A stretch of DNA of 7,738 nt from Hydrogenothermaceae bacterium (GTDB taxonomy: Bacteria; Aquificota; Aquificae; Hydrogenothermales; Hydrogenothermaceae): assembly GCA_026984415.1 (NCBI GenBank), contig JALSSE010000400.1, positions 1 through 7,738 of the forward strand. Reading direction: 5' to 3'. A model generated the notes under the pieces. The model was given only the letters and a program-made list of their open reading frames with translations. It did no database searches and was not told the DNA's origin. Of the stretch, positions 1 to 6,593 are shown piece by piece; the first letter of the stretch is position 1, and each line of letters opens with the position of its first letter. Position numbers and translations under genes: made by a program.

Positions 1-863
1 CCCCCTTCCATAAATCCACCTCTCCATTTCATCCTTTGGAACAGGGTTTTTTTTCCATCAATAATAGTTGCCTTTTGTTGCCATCTCCTGTATCCAAAAC
101 CTAAATAAATCCTTTCCAATAATGGATTTCCGTAAAACCTTAACTTCTCTGTAAGGTTGAAATTGTAGTAATTACCATCTTTAAAAAAGATGTATCTCAT
201 TTCAGCGTCTGTAATTAACATTACATTAAAAATTGCAAAATTTATATCAAATCCAAAAAGTAACATCGGTGTGAAATATTCAGAAACCTTAAAACTTCTA
301 TAAGTTTTTGTTCCGTATTTTGCTTTTCTGTAAGACTGGACTTTAAGGTACTTAAAATTAAATCCAAATTTTGGAGTGATAAACCATGGCTGAAAAAATT
401 TGTAATAAAAAGCGAAGTTGTATTCGTCTGTTTTTATTTTTACTTCAAGGTCTGCCTTATCTAACCCAAGTAATTTTCCAAAAGGGTCTAAAATTCCGAT
501 AGCATCAGTAAATTCTAAAAATAAATCATCTAATCCAAAGAAAAATGGAAAGTCCCCTTTTTTTAGAGTGTCTTTTACAGCTAAATGAACTTCTCCTTTT
601 GTTTCGTATCTGTATCTGAAATGTTCAACTTTAAAATAAGGAAGTGATGATTTTGAAGGTATAAATTTAATGTACATATAAGTATCACGGGATTTTCCTG
701 TATTTGTCAGGTCCCCTTTGTTTTGTTTAATCCTTAGTTTTCCTTTTATTGAAAGGTAGTTAACACCTCCACCTACTTCAATTTTAGGAACACCAACCCC
801 CAGTCCAAAGCTACTTGAAAAGCATATAAAAAAAATTAAAATCCCAGTTAGACCTTTTTTCAT
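1..863 (-). CDS. Putative outer-membrane beta-barrel protein, 3' end outside window
   Basis: An open frame reads from an ATG at 863 leftward to the window edge without a stop, giving 287 residues of an incomplete protein. It starts MKKGLTGILIFFICFSSSFG, a typical Sec signal peptide with likely cleavage near residue 20. The rest has alternating hydrophobic/aromatic stretches rich in Tyr, Phe, Lys and Gly (for example FAFYYKFFQPWF and IYLGFGYRRW) and no long hydrophobic helix, as expected of a transmembrane beta-barrel. A remote resemblance to the TIGR04219-type outer-membrane barrels is possible but is only my impression. The ribosome binding site is weak: the nearest AGG is about 15 nt before the ATG. 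The start is chosen because the signal peptide begins there. It lies 79 bp downstream of purM on the same strand, so it may be the last gene of that run or have its own promoter. Function unknown. Confidence 0.72.
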   Translation of the reverse strand, partial: MKKGLTGILIFFICFSSSFGLGVGVPKIEVGGGVNYLSIKGKLRIKQNKGDLTNTGKSRDTYMYIKFIPSKSSLPYFKVEHFRYRYETKGEVHLAVKDTLKKGDFPFFFGLDDLFLEFTDAIGILDPFGKLLGLDKADLEVKIKTDEYNFAFYYKFFQPWFITPKFGFNFKYLKVQSYRKAKYGTKTYRSFKVSEYFTPMLLFGFDINFAIFNVMLITDAEMRYIFFKDGNYYNFNLTEKLRFYGNPLLERIYLGFGYRRWQQKATIIDGKKTLFQRMKWRGGFMEG

Positions 864-942
864 AATTATAAATTTATAACCTGTGGTTTCTAAAAAAAAT
901 TTCGGAATTTATTTTTTAAAGTGTAGGAGTTTATCATTTTAT

Positions 943-1965
943 TTAGATGATATTTACGCTTTTTTCACCTTTCTCAATGTAGCCAACGACGTATGGTTTT
1001 TCTCCAAATTTTTCTAAAAGTTCTACAGTTTTTGCTTCATCTTTTTTGCTTACAGCTAATACCATTCCAAGCCCCATATTAAATGTTTTATACATTTCGT
1101 CTTTTGAAATATTACCTTCTTTTTCTATCCATTTAAAAACAGGTAAAATTTCCCAGCTCCCTTCTTCTATTACTGCCTTTAATCCATCCTTAATAACCCT
1201 TATAAGATTTCCCGGAATGCCTCCACCTGTTATGTGGGCAATAGCTTTTACATTAACATTTTCAATAAGGTTTAAAATAGGTTTAACATAAATTTTTGTT
1301 GGAGTTAAAAGTTCTTCTCCTAATGTTTTTCCAAACTCTTCAAAATAGTCCTTATAAGAGTATTCTTTTATTTCTACAAGTTTTCTCACAAGTGAGTACC
1401 CATTACTGTGAACCCCAGAAGAAGCCAATCCAATAAGTATATCTCCTTCTTCTAAAGTTGAGCCGTCTATTATTTTTTTCCTTTCAACAACTCCAACAGA
1501 AAAACCAGCAAGGTCATATTCTCCTTCTTTATACATTCCCGGCATTTCTGCTGTTTCTCCACCTATTAAAGCTGAACCAGCCTGTTTACAGCCTTCTGCT
1601 ATCCCTTTAACAACATCAACAGCTACTTCTGTCTTAAGTTTTCCAGTTGCAAAGTAATCTAAAAAGAAAATAGGTTTTGAACCTGTTGTAACAAGGTCAT
1701 TTACACACATAGCAACAAGGTCTATTCCTATTGTGTCATGTCTGTCTAATTCCTGTGCAATTTTTAATTTTGTTCCTACTCCATCTGTTGAAGATGTAAT
1801 AACAGGCTCTTTATATTTTGCTATTTCTAAAAGATAAGCCCCTGCAAATCCACCTATGGAAGTTATTACATTTTTATTAAATGTTTCTTTTACAAAAGGT
1901 TTAATTCCTTCTACAAATTTATCTGCTTTTTCTATATCTACTCCTGCTTCTTTGTATGTAAGCAT
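943..1965 (-). CDS. purM: Phosphoribosylformylglycinamidine cyclo-ligase (AIR synthetase)
   Basis: PurM catalyses the fifth step of de novo purine synthesis in the cytoplasm, the ATP-dependent closure of FGAM to AIR. The 340-residue length matches the family (about 345). It opens with the typical LTYKEAGVDIEKAD. It then has DGVGTK (residues 61-66), the IGIDLVAMCVNDL segment (79-91), FLDYFATG (101-108) and GGETAEMPGMY, followed by the glycine-rich ITGGGIPGNL near residue 245. All are hallmarks of the PurM/PurL/SelD ATP-binding fold. The ATG at 1965 is preceded by GAGG and AGGA, giving a usable ribosome binding site. It starts 14 bp after the pgpA stop, so it is probably co-transcribed with it. 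The pathway has no obvious functional link to the heme, potassium and lipid genes upstream. Confidence 0.97.
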   Translation of the reverse strand: MLTYKEAGVDIEKADKFVEGIKPFVKETFNKNVITSIGGFAGAYLLEIAKYKEPVITSSTDGVGTKLKIAQELDRHDTIGIDLVAMCVNDLVTTGSKPIFFLDYFATGKLKTEVAVDVVKGIAEGCKQAGSALIGGETAEMPGMYKEGEYDLAGFSVGVVERKKIIDGSTLEEGDILIGLASSGVHSNGYSLVRKLVEIKEYSYKDYFEEFGKTLGEELLTPTKIYVKPILNLIENVNVKAIAHITGGGIPGNLIRVIKDGLKAVIEEGSWEILPVFKWIEKEGNISKDEMYKTFNMGLGMVLAVSKKDEAKTVELLEKFGEKPYVVGYIEKGEKSVNII

Positions 1966-1979
1966 TTCCTAAACCTCAA

Positions 1980-2465
1980 CTAAATATTAAATATTTTTAC
2001 TATTGCGAAAAGAATTATCCATGAATAAATCCCTGCAATAATGTCATCTGTCATTATTCCTAATCCAGATGGTAGCTTTTCAAACATTTTAATAGGTGGT
2101 GGTTTTAAAATGTCAAAAATCCTGAAAAGAACAAAACCAAGGGCAAGATGAATAATTGTTGGTTCAATTGCAAGCATAGTAACCATATATCCAGCTATTT
2201 CATCTATAACTACAAAATCAGGGTCTATATGTGACTTTTCTGTATTTCCAGTTGTATCTCCAACAATAACAGTCGCAGCCCATATTCCAATTAGGTAAAC
2301 AGCCATTGTTATTGAAAACTGAACCATTAAACCTTTATTCCAGTAAATAAGAATTAATGGAATCGCCACAAGTGTTCCAAATGTTCCCGGGGCGAAAGGT
2401 AATTTTCCTACGTAAAGCCCTGAAGCCAATAAATTTGCAATGGAATTTTTAAAGCTATTTGTCAA
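1980..2465 (-). CDS. pgpA: Phosphatidylglycerophosphatase A, TTG start
   Basis: PgpA removes the phosphate from phosphatidylglycerophosphate to give phosphatidylglycerol, an inner-membrane step of phospholipid synthesis. The 161-residue protein carries the family signatures in order: GKLPFAPGTFGTL (residues 20-32), DPDFVVIDEIAGYMV (81-95), FRIFDILKPPPI (114-125) and GLGIMTDDIIAGIYS (134-148). The acidic residues of the IDE and DD motifs are the expected metal or catalytic residues. Three to four hydrophobic membrane segments lie around residues 32-42, 50-68, 94-118 and 142-158. The start is a TTG at 2465-2463, chosen because a strong AGGAGAG lies 5 nt upstream and the protein then has normal length. 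It sits 59 bp after khtU and 14 bp before purM. Confidence 0.95.
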   Translation of the reverse strand: MTNSFKNSIANLLASGLYVGKLPFAPGTFGTLVAIPLILIYWNKGLMVQFSITMAVYLIGIWAATVIVGDTTGNTEKSHIDPDFVVIDEIAGYMVTMLAIEPTIIHLALGFVLFRIFDILKPPPIKMFEKLPSGLGIMTDDIIAGIYSWIILFAIVKIFNI

Positions 2466-2470
2466 CTGAA

Positions 2471-2477
2471 CTCTCCT
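2471..2477 (-). promoter_or_regulatory. Ribosome binding site setting the pgpA TTG start
   Basis: On the minus strand this reads AGGAGAG, followed by a 5-nt spacer (TTCAG) and then TTG. It is one of the strongest Shine-Dalgarno matches in the window, and no better ATG has a comparable site, so it fixes the non-ATG start of pgpA. Confidence 0.8.
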
Positions 2478-2524
2478 GAATTTTTATAAGATTTTATCAT
2501 AATTTAAATGTTTGATTTTTAAGT

Positions 2525-3712
2525 TTAATCTTTTAGATAGGAAGGAACTTCTCTCTTTTTTTTCTTTTTTGGAACTAATTTTTTGCTTATCCATGGTGCA
2601 AATTGGGCAGTTATAATTCCTAATATAGCCATTGTCAGAACATACATCCCAATAAGTGGAATCAGTATCGGGTGGGCGTATTTTGACATAACTATTGAAA
2701 ACTCACCTCTGTTAATTATTGAAAGTCCTGTGATTATTGAGGCTTTTTTTGACAATCCGTAAACCATTCCTCCGATAAACCCTGTTAAAAATTTTCCAGT
2801 AATTGAAAGAAAAATCACAAGTATAAATGCTAAAATCATTTTTGACTCAAAATGGGAGGAAAACTGGATAGATGCTCCAAAAATAAAGAAGAATATTGCT
2901 ACTGCTAAATCTCTTATTGAGTACATAGCCCTTTCTACTTCATGGGATTTTCCGGTTTCAGCAATTATAACTCCCATTAAGAATGCACCTAAAGCTTCTG
3001 ATAACCCTATATACTGGGTTATACCTGCAAAAAGTATCATGCTACCTAATGAAAAGAGTGTAAATATATCTTCTTCTAAAAACTGGTCAATAAATTTAGA
3101 AAGATACCCTCTGAAAAAGTAAGCAACAATTCCTACAAAAATAAATACAGCTATTATTTTTAAAATAATAAATGCTAAAGAATAAATAGAAAATCCATTT
3201 CCTGAAGCCATACCTGCAATTATTGCAAGTATTATTGGGGCAATAAGGTCTTCAAAAACCATCAGTCCTAAAATTATTTCTGTTTCTGGGTTTGCTATCC
3301 TGTGGTTGTCTATAATTATTTTTGTAGTTATTGCAGAAGATGAAGCATAGGCAACACCACCTGCAATAAGGGATGTAAACATGTCAAATCCTAACAACAA
3401 CATAACTAAAAAAACTGTTAGAAATCCAAATAAAAAGTCTAAAATTCCCACTATCCATATTTTTTTTGCTGTTCCTATCCCTCTTTCAATAGTGAATTCA
3501 AGACCTAAATAAAAGAACAAAAGGACAATTCCAATTTCACTAAACTGTTCTATTGTTTTTTCTTCGTGGACAAAATGACCTAATAAAATTCCAGAAAAAA
3601 TATAGAAGATAATAGACGGAAATTTTGATATTTTTCCTAAATAACCTGCAATAAAAAGGGCTATGTTTAAAGCTCCAAAAAGGAGTAAAAAAGGTAATGA
3701 ATAATCTTCCAT
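2525..3712 (-). CDS. khtU: CPA2 family K+(Na+)/H+ antiporter, KhtU-like
   Basis: This is a 395-residue polytopic inner-membrane protein of the Na_H_Exchanger (CPA2/Kef) family, with about 11-13 hydrophobic segments covering residues 5-380. Family landmarks include the N-terminal FPSIIFYIFSGILLG (31-45) and GIVLLFFYLGLEF (61-73). There is a Ser-rich unwound region, AYASSSAITTKIII (121-134), and GLMVFEDLIAP (149-159), where E154/D155 are the likely ion-binding and transport acids. A further conserved stretch is SEALGAFLMGVIIAET in the second half. It ends in a short basic tail (KKKKK) with no TrkA-N or TrkA-C domain. The regulatory domain is instead supplied by the preceding gene, the KhtT/KhtU arrangement of Bacillus subtilis. 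The ATG at 3712 has AAGG seven nt upstream, overlapping the khtT stop, and the gap is 9 bp. The exact cation is not readable from the sequence. Confidence 0.93.
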   Translation of the reverse strand: MEDYSLPFLLLFGALNIALFIAGYLGKISKFPSIIFYIFSGILLGHFVHEEKTIEQFSEIGIVLLFFYLGLEFTIERGIGTAKKIWIVGILDFLFGFLTVFLVMLLLGFDMFTSLIAGGVAYASSSAITTKIIIDNHRIANPETEIILGLMVFEDLIAPIILAIIAGMASGNGFSIYSLAFIILKIIAVFIFVGIVAYFFRGYLSKFIDQFLEEDIFTLFSLGSMILFAGITQYIGLSEALGAFLMGVIIAETGKSHEVERAMYSIRDLAVAIFFFIFGASIQFSSHFESKMILAFILVIFLSITGKFLTGFIGGMVYGLSKKASIITGLSIINRGEFSIVMSKYAHPILIPLIGMYVLTMAILGIITAQFAPWISKKLVPKKKKKREVPSYLKD

Positions 3713-3721
3713 TGATGTGCC

Positions 3722-4213
3722 TTATTTAGAGATAACGTTGAATTCTTGCATGAATTTTCTTATCTGTTCTTTATTTCCTACAACAATTAAAACATCACCT
3801 TCTCTAATTATTTCATCAGGGAGAGGGTTTGTTATTGTATTTTCCCCTCTTATTATAGATATAATTGTTGCTCCAGATTTCCTTCTTATATCTGCTTCTT
3901 TTATTGATTTATCTTTTAGAGGGGAATTTTCATCTACTTTAACCCATTCAATTATAAGGTTTTTAAGGAGTAGCTGTTTTGCTTCTTCCTGAACTGGCTG
4001 GAAATAAGTACCCATCAGTATAGAACCAAGCTGTTTTGCTTCTTCATCATTCATTTCTATATCACATACAGGCTCGTCGTAATCATCAGCTTCAAAGTAA
4101 AACAGTTCTTTTTTCCCAGATAAATGAACAACTACTGCTATTTTATCCCCTTTTGAAGTTATTACAGAAAATTTTTTACCTACCCCGGGAAGTTCCGTTT
4201 CTTTAAACTCCAT
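3722..4213 (-). CDS. khtT: TrkA-C domain regulator of the antiporter, KhtT-like
   Basis: This is a cytosolic regulatory subunit of 163 residues. It starts MEFKETELPGVGKKF, matching the characteristic LPGVGKKF opening of KhtT-type proteins. An N-terminal alpha/beta part (about 1-70, with VVVHLSGKKELFYF and a DIEMNDEEAKQLGSIL helix) is followed by an RCK_C/TrkA-C domain (about 84-160, with LIIEWVKV, GATIISIIRGENTITNPLPDEIIREGDVLIVVG and a final helix). In B. subtilis KhtT gates the KhtU antiporter and binds c-di-AMP; whether that ligand applies here is unknown. A longer frame begins at an ATG at 4276 and would overlap hemN by 53 bp. That ATG has no ribosome binding site, whereas the one at 4213 has AGAGG five nt upstream and begins exactly where homologues do. 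The hemN-khtT gap is then 10 bp, and khtU follows after 9 bp. Confidence 0.93.
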   Translation of the reverse strand: MEFKETELPGVGKKFSVITSKGDKIAVVVHLSGKKELFYFEADDYDEPVCDIEMNDEEAKQLGSILMGTYFQPVQEEAKQLLLKNLIIEWVKVDENSPLKDKSIKEADIRRKSGATIISIIRGENTITNPLPDEIIREGDVLIVVGNKEQIRKFMQEFNVISK

Positions 4214-4218
4214 TTTTA

Positions 4219-4223
4219 CCTCT
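4219..4223 (-). promoter_or_regulatory. Ribosome binding site setting the khtT start
   Basis: The minus strand reads AGAGG, then TAAAA, then ATG at 4213. The site directly abuts the hemN stop codon, which suits translational coupling. It decides for the shorter, non-overlapping khtT. Confidence 0.8.
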
Positions 4224-5612
4224 TTAAATAGCTTTTGAAAATCTTTTTTCTTTTTTATTTCTTGTATATACATCAAAAGTTACAGCTATGTTTCTTATTA
4301 ATAATCTTCCTGCTGGTGTTACATCTATTCTGTCAGGGTACATTTTTATTAATCCATCTTCTTCTAAACTTTTTAACATCTCTAATTCTTCAGAAAAATA
4401 TTCATCAAACACGATGTTGTGTTTTTCTTCTATTTTCTTTTTCTTTAACTGGAAGTTTGACATAAGGTTCATTATTACATCTCTTCTGATAATATCATCT
4501 TCATTTAATATAACTCCCCTTGCAACAGGAAGCTCTCCTTTTTCAACTGTTTCATAGTAATCTCTTAATTTTTTGTAGTTTTGAACGTAGATGTCATAAA
4601 GCATACTTATAGATGTTGCTCCAAAACCAAAAAGCTCTGCATTTGGCATTGTAGTGTATCCCTGAAAGTTCCTGTGGAGTTCTCCTTTCCTCTGGGCAAC
4701 GGCAAGTTCATCATCAGGCTTTGCAAAATGGTCCATACCTATAAAAACGTATCCGGCATTGGTTAATTTTTCAATTGTCATTTTTAAAATGTCTAATTTT
4801 ACTTCAGCTGGAGGCAATGCCTCTTCAATTATATTTTTTTGTAAAGGTTTAAGCCACGGAACATATGCAAAGTTAAATACTGCAATCCTGTCTGGGTTGA
4901 GTTTTATTGTTTTTTCTATCGTTTTTTCAAAGGTTTCTAATGTCTGGTAAGGTAAACCGTAAATCAAATCAATGTTTATACTTTCAAAATCTGCTTCCCT
5001 CAACCATTCCATAACGTTAAAAATCATTTCTTCAGGTTGAATTCTGTTTACTGCTTCCTGTACCTTATAATCAAAGTCCTGAATTCCAAAGCTTACCCTG
5101 TTAAATCCTAAATTCCTTAACAAAAATACCTTTTCTTTATCTACGTGTCTTGGGTCAAGTTCTATTGAAATTTCTGCATTTTCTTCAAAAGAAAAATGTT
5201 TATTGATTTTATTCCACAGTTCTTCTGTTTGTTGATTACTTAAATAGTTTGGTGTTCCACCACCCCAGTGGAGCTGTGCAACTTTTCTGTTTTCAGTGTC
5301 AATCAGTGAAGATGTGTTCTCAATTTCTCTGTATAAATGGTCAAGGTAAGGTTCAACAACCTCTTTTCTATGGGAAATAATTACATTACACCCACAAAAA
5401 TGACATGCACTTTCACAAAAAGGAATATGAAAATAAAGGGAAAGGGGAGTTTTTCTTATGTTTGATTCTGCAATTTTTTGTTTGAAATCTTCTGCCGTTA
5501 TTTCCTCTGAAAATTCTGTTGCTGGTGGATAACTTGTGTATCTTGGAGCTGGTTTATCGTATTTATGTATCAAGTCTAAATCAAAGACAATATCTTGCGG
5601 TGAAAATCCCAT
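4224..5612 (-). CDS. hemN: Oxygen-independent coproporphyrinogen III oxidase (radical SAM)
   Basis: HemN converts coproporphyrinogen III to protoporphyrinogen IX without oxygen, using S-adenosylmethionine radicals; it is a cytoplasmic heme-pathway enzyme. The 462-residue length fits true HemN (E. coli 457). The cluster motif is [10 protein letters not shown] at residues 66-75: C66, C70 and C73 would ligate the [4Fe-4S] cluster, and the fourth cysteine, C75, is the CxxxCxxCxC signature separating HemN from HemW-like proteins. Also present are [13 protein letters not shown] (22-34), GGGTP (119-123, SAM binding), [28 protein letters not shown] and [13 protein letters not shown]. The C-terminal HemN domain is complete. 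The ATG at 5612 has GAGAGGT about seven nt upstream. It is the first gene of the minus-strand run and diverges from the lipoprotein operon across 143 bp. Confidence 0.97.
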   Translation of the reverse strand: MGFSPQDIVFDLDLIHKYDKPAPRYTSYPPATEFSEEITAEDFKQKIAESNIRKTPLSLYFHIPFCESACHFCGCNVIISHRKEVVEPYLDHLYREIENTSSLIDTENRKVAQLHWGGGTPNYLSNQQTEELWNKINKHFSFEENAEISIELDPRHVDKEKVFLLRNLGFNRVSFGIQDFDYKVQEAVNRIQPEEMIFNVMEWLREADFESINIDLIYGLPYQTLETFEKTIEKTIKLNPDRIAVFNFAYVPWLKPLQKNIIEEALPPAEVKLDILKMTIEKLTNAGYVFIGMDHFAKPDDELAVAQRKGELHRNFQGYTTMPNAELFGFGATSISMLYDIYVQNYKKLRDYYETVEKGELPVARGVILNEDDIIRRDVIMNLMSNFQLKKKKIEEKHNIVFDEYFSEELEMLKSLEEDGLIKMYPDRIDVTPAGRLLIRNIAVTFDVYTRNKKEKRFSKAI

Positions 5613-5647
5613 AATATTTACCTCTCAAAATTAAATCAATTATGAAT

Positions 5648-5676
5648 AATATATATCTTAATATTTTTTTTAACAA
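5648..5676 (-). promoter_or_regulatory. Predicted sigma70-type promoter for hemN and downstream genes
   Basis: On the minus strand TTGTTA (5676-5671) is followed by a 17-bp AT-rich spacer and TATATT (5653-5648, five of six matches to TATAAT), about 35 bp before the hemN ATG. It could drive hemN-khtT-khtU-pgpA-purM as one message. It does not overlap the inverted repeat at 5718-5734. In DNA this AT-rich, chance matches are common, so confidence is moderate. Confidence 0.45.
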
Positions 5677-5694
5677 TAAATCAAAGATTGTATC

Positions 5695-5721
5695 TTGACA
5701 AATTTTAAAATGGATTATACT
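5695..5721 (+). promoter_or_regulatory. Predicted promoter of the lipoprotein-repressor-protease operon
   Basis: A perfect -35 box TTGACA (5695-5700) is followed by 15 bp and TATACT (5716-5721). Alternatively, it is followed by 17 bp and TACTAT (5718-5723), which gives the optimal spacer with a poorer -10. The start codon lies at 5756 behind GGAGG. The layout TTGAC-N-15-TATACT recurs at 7449-7475 before the TolC-like gene. Confidence 0.72.
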
Positions 5722-5734
5722 ATTAATTGTAGTA
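5718..5734. promoter_or_regulatory. Putative BlaI-type operator overlapping the -10 box (copy 1)
   Basis: The inverted repeat TACTATTAATTGTAGTA has arms TACTA and TAGTA separated by 7 bp. It covers the -10 region and probable start point, where a bound repressor would block RNA polymerase. The right arm, TGTAGTA, resembles half-sites reported for BlaI/MecI operators (TACA/TGTA dyads). The repressor gene lies in the operon it would control, implying autoregulation. A second copy sharing 13 of 17 positions lies at 7467-7483. Confidence 0.6.
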
Positions 5735-5755
5735 AATTAAAAAACGGAGGATAAA

Positions 5756-6151
5756 ATGTATAGATTAGTTCAGTTTTCAATTTTACTATTAGTTTCAGCA
5801 TTTTTATTTGCTTGTTCAAGTGGAAAACCTGCGTATAAAAAAGAGTTAACTTCTGGCGGATATAAAGCTGTTATAGAATCAGACCAGCCTCCACATGTAG
5901 GAATAAACAAGTGGAAAATAAAAATCTACAAACCTGATTCAAAGTTAATGACAGGTGCGAAAGTTTCTGTTAACGGTTATATGCCCCCAATGCCGGGAAT
6001 GCCTGAAATGAGCTTTGATTATCCTGTTGTTGATAAAGGTTCTTACTACGAAGCTGATGTAAATTTATCTATGGGTGGAACGTGGCAAATTACAATAACA
6101 GCACAGAAGGGAAATGAAAAAGTATCATTTAAATTTGGTTTTAATCTATAA
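5756..6151 (+). CDS. Met-rich YtkA-like lipoprotein
   Basis: A 131-residue precursor with a lipoprotein signal: hydrophobic residues 7-18 and lipobox LFAC with the lipidated C20. Ser at +2 and +3 favours outer-membrane sorting, facing the periplasm. The mature part reads as one small beta-sandwich of the YtkA/FixH-like type: PPHVGINKWKIKIYKPDSK (45-63), GAKVSVNGYMPPMPGMPEM (67-85), then SYYEADVNLSMGGTWQITITA (96-116). The central loop has M76, M79, M82 and M85 spaced every three residues, and H47 is nearby; such clusters often bind Cu(I) or Ag(I). Binding is inferred from residue type only. The ATG has GGAGG five nt upstream. It is the first gene of the operon, 13 bp before the repressor. YtkA-like domains are often found near CusCBA-type efflux genes, consistent with the TolC-like gene downstream. 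Confidence 0.85.
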   Translation: MYRLVQFSILLLVSAFLFACSSGKPAYKKELTSGGYKAVIESDQPPHVGINKWKIKIYKPDSKLMTGAKVSVNGYMPPMPGMPEMSFDYPVVDKGSYYEADVNLSMGGTWQITITAQKGNEKVSFKFGFNL

Positions 6152-6164
6152 GAGGTGAAAAGAA

Positions 6165-6593
6165 ATGGTTATGGAATTCTTTAAAAAAGGTTTTAAAACC
6201 TTAAAATTTAAAAATAAAAAGCCTTCTCCTTTTGGAGAATTGGAAGAGAAGGTTATGGAAATTATATGGAACAAAGGAAACGCAACTGTAAAAGAAGTAA
6301 ATGAGCAGTTAACAAGGTCTGGTGAAAAATACGCTTACACAACAATAATGACAATTTTAGACAGGCTCTATAAAAAGGGAATTTTAGACAGAAAAAAAGA
6401 AGGTAAAGGCTATAGATATTTCCCAAAAATATCTAAGGAAGAGTTTGAAGAAATGGTAACAGAAAAGGTTATTTCTGATATAGTAAAAGCAAACCCATCT
6501 ACTGCTGTAGCTGCTTTTAGTGGTATTATAGAAGAACTTTCAGAAGAGGAATTAAAAAAGCTAAAAGAGATGATTGACAAAAAGGCAAAATAA
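6165..6593 (+). CDS. BlaI/MecI/CopY-family transcriptional repressor
   Basis: A 142-residue winged-helix DNA-binding protein. The domain runs from about residue 22 (FGELEEKVMEIIWNKGNATVKEVNEQL) through the recognition region YAYTTIMTILDRLYKKGILDRKKEGKGYRYFPKISKEEF (56-94), all highly typical of BlaI/MecI. A C-terminal dimerisation region follows (95-142, ending in helix SEEELKKLKEMIDKK). By my recollection of MecI/BlaI, where the sensor pathway cleaves at N101-F102, the equivalent bond here is about A117-F118. There is no cysteine, so it lacks the CopY CxC metal site and should be controlled by proteolysis. An extra basic N-terminus of about 20 residues (FFKKGFKTLKFKNKK) precedes the domain. 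AGAGG lies nine nt before the ATG. Its stop TAA directly precedes the protease ATG. Likely targets are the two inverted repeats at 5718 and 7467. Confidence 0.93.
   Translation: MVMEFFKKGFKTLKFKNKKPSPFGELEEKVMEIIWNKGNATVKEVNEQLTRSGEKYAYTTIMTILDRLYKKGILDRKKEGKGYRYFPKISKEEFEEMVTEKVISDIVKANPSTAVAAFSGIIEELSEEELKKLKEMIDKKAK

Noticed and set aside
160..178. Another GTAGTA/TACTAC-like sequence inside the barrel gene
   Set aside because: It is a single half-site produced by Asn-Tyr-Tyr-Asn codons, with no opposite arm and no promoter.
892..910. Possible terminator for purM: minus-strand AAATT-CCGA-AATTT followed by a T run
   Set aside because: The stem is only five A-T pairs, too weak for an intrinsic terminator, and expected by chance in such AT-rich DNA.
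1046..1291. Plus-strand open frame opposite purM
   Set aside because: Low-complexity mirror of a well-supported gene, with no ribosome binding site or family features; the same holds for plus-strand frames opposite khtT (3717-3992) and hemN (4235-4950).
4214..4276. An N-terminal extension of khtT ([20 protein letters not shown]...) overlapping the hemN 3' end
   Set aside because: No ribosome binding site before 4276, lysine-rich sequence out of frame with hemN codons, and homologues begin at the internal ATG at 4213.
5671..5685. FNR-like site near the hemN promoter (minus-strand TTGATTTATTGTTA)
   Set aside because: Only the TTGAT half matches; the second half does not resemble ATCAA.
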